From contig NZ_KI912602.1 in assembly GCF_000519205.1 (NCBI RefSeq), positions 1 through 64,000 of the forward strand: 64,000 nt of DNA. Direction: 5' to 3'. The notes beneath the pieces were generated by a model, which saw only the letters and a program-made list of their open reading frames with translations, was not told the origin of the DNA and did not search any database. The position numbers were made by a program, and so were the translations under genes. The DNA comes from Amycolatopsis taiwanensis DSM 45107. GTDB taxonomy: Bacteria; Actinomycetota; Actinomycetes; Mycobacteriales; Pseudonocardiaceae. Below, piece by piece: positions 63,732-64,000 of this stretch (positions are counted from its first letter, which is position 1; each line of letters begins with the position of its first letter).

Positions 63732-64000
63732 ATGTCCGCCATGACCCCATCGGAACCCCGTTGGCGCAGGCTGGAACCGGATGCGCGCAAGGAGCAGATA
63801 TTCACCTGCGCCACTCGCCTGTTCGGGGAAAGGCCCTACGCGGAGGTGTCCACTTCGGATATCGCGGCCGAGGCCGGAGTCGCACGCGGCCTGATAAACC
63901 ACTATTTCGGCACAAAACGGGAGCTGTATCTCGCGGTCATCCGGCAGGCGGTGACCCTGCCCAACGTGGTCCCCGAGGTGTTTCCGGACGGACCACTGGA
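63732..64000 (+). CDS. TetR-family transcriptional regulator, N-terminal part (runs off right edge)
   Basis: From ATG 63732 (or 63741): RKEQIFTCATRLFGERPYAE, VSTSDIAAEAGVARGLINHY, FGTKRELYLAVIRQAV is a complete TetR HTH. The ligand-binding domain is cut off at the window end. No clear Shine-Dalgarno, so a leaderless start is possible. Confidence 0.9.
   Translation, partial: MSAMTPSEPRWRRLEPDARKEQIFTCATRLFGERPYAEVSTSDIAAEAGVARGLINHYFGTKRELYLAVIRQAVTLPNVVPEVFPDGPL

Overview
The window is high-GC actinobacterial DNA. Coding regions have G/C-rich third positions, GTG starts are frequent, and genes overlap by ATGA or GTGA. The host genes, prophage and conjugation-type genes together suggest a mycelial actinomycete, most likely Pseudonocardiaceae such as Amycolatopsis; the genus is an inference. 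The window contains one integrated element of about 58.6 kb, bounded by a 45-bp direct repeat (574-618 and 59184-59228). The right copy is the 3' part of an intact tRNA-Arg(TCT) gene (59189-59262, minus strand), so the left copy is attL and the right copy lies within the restored tRNA gene.

Left flank (1-573): the start of an IS1380-type transposase gene and the N-terminal stump of an older, unrelated integrase, suggesting repeated use of this tRNA site. Element, left to right: (a) 738-3765, lysogeny module: tyrosine integrase, a two-TM protein and an HTH repressor on the minus strand, facing a small HTH protein and an AlpA/Xis-like protein across a control region with GCAGA repeats phased at exactly 10 bp. 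(b) 3878-21338, a long plus-strand early operon with a PD-(D/E)XK exonuclease plus Bet/RecT pair, a DnaQ-like exonuclease, a queuine tRNA-ribosyltransferase/DpdA-like protein, a replication-organiser-like protein, an ASCH protein, an MmcB-like protein, a frameshifted RusA-like resolvase and many tiny zinc-binding ORFs. (c) 21525-48031, the late siphovirus operon: terminase, portal, Mu F-like head protein, a 1093-aa head protein with an N-terminal 2H-phosphoesterase domain, protease/scaffold, decoration and major capsid proteins, connectors, tail tube, frameshifted tail chaperones, tape measure, Dit/Tal-like and tip proteins, a membrane-anchored collagen-like protein, a DUF1906 lysin, an Acb2/Tad1-type cyclic-nucleotide sponge candidate and a holin. 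Several cassettes are preceded by near-identical GC hairpins.

(d) 48125-59121, a mostly minus-strand module that looks like the transfer half of an actinomycete integrative and conjugative element (AICE), not a phage arm. It has a GntR repressor, a NUDIX protein (as in pSAM2 Pif), an FtsK/SpoIIIE-type translocase (TraB/TraSA class), DUF2637/Spd-like membrane proteins and a chain of small zinc or membrane proteins. A plus-strand RHH plus GIY-YIG/RHH pair interrupts it. No second att copy was seen at the phage/AICE junction near 48.1 kb, so phage and transfer module share one att pair and one integrase. This phage-AICE chimera is the main novelty of the window.

Right flank (59350-64000): ordinary chromosome with an SDR oxidoreductase, dihydrolipoyl dehydrogenase, a deazaflavin-dependent nitroreductase-family protein, a LacI-family regulator and the start of a TetR-family regulator.
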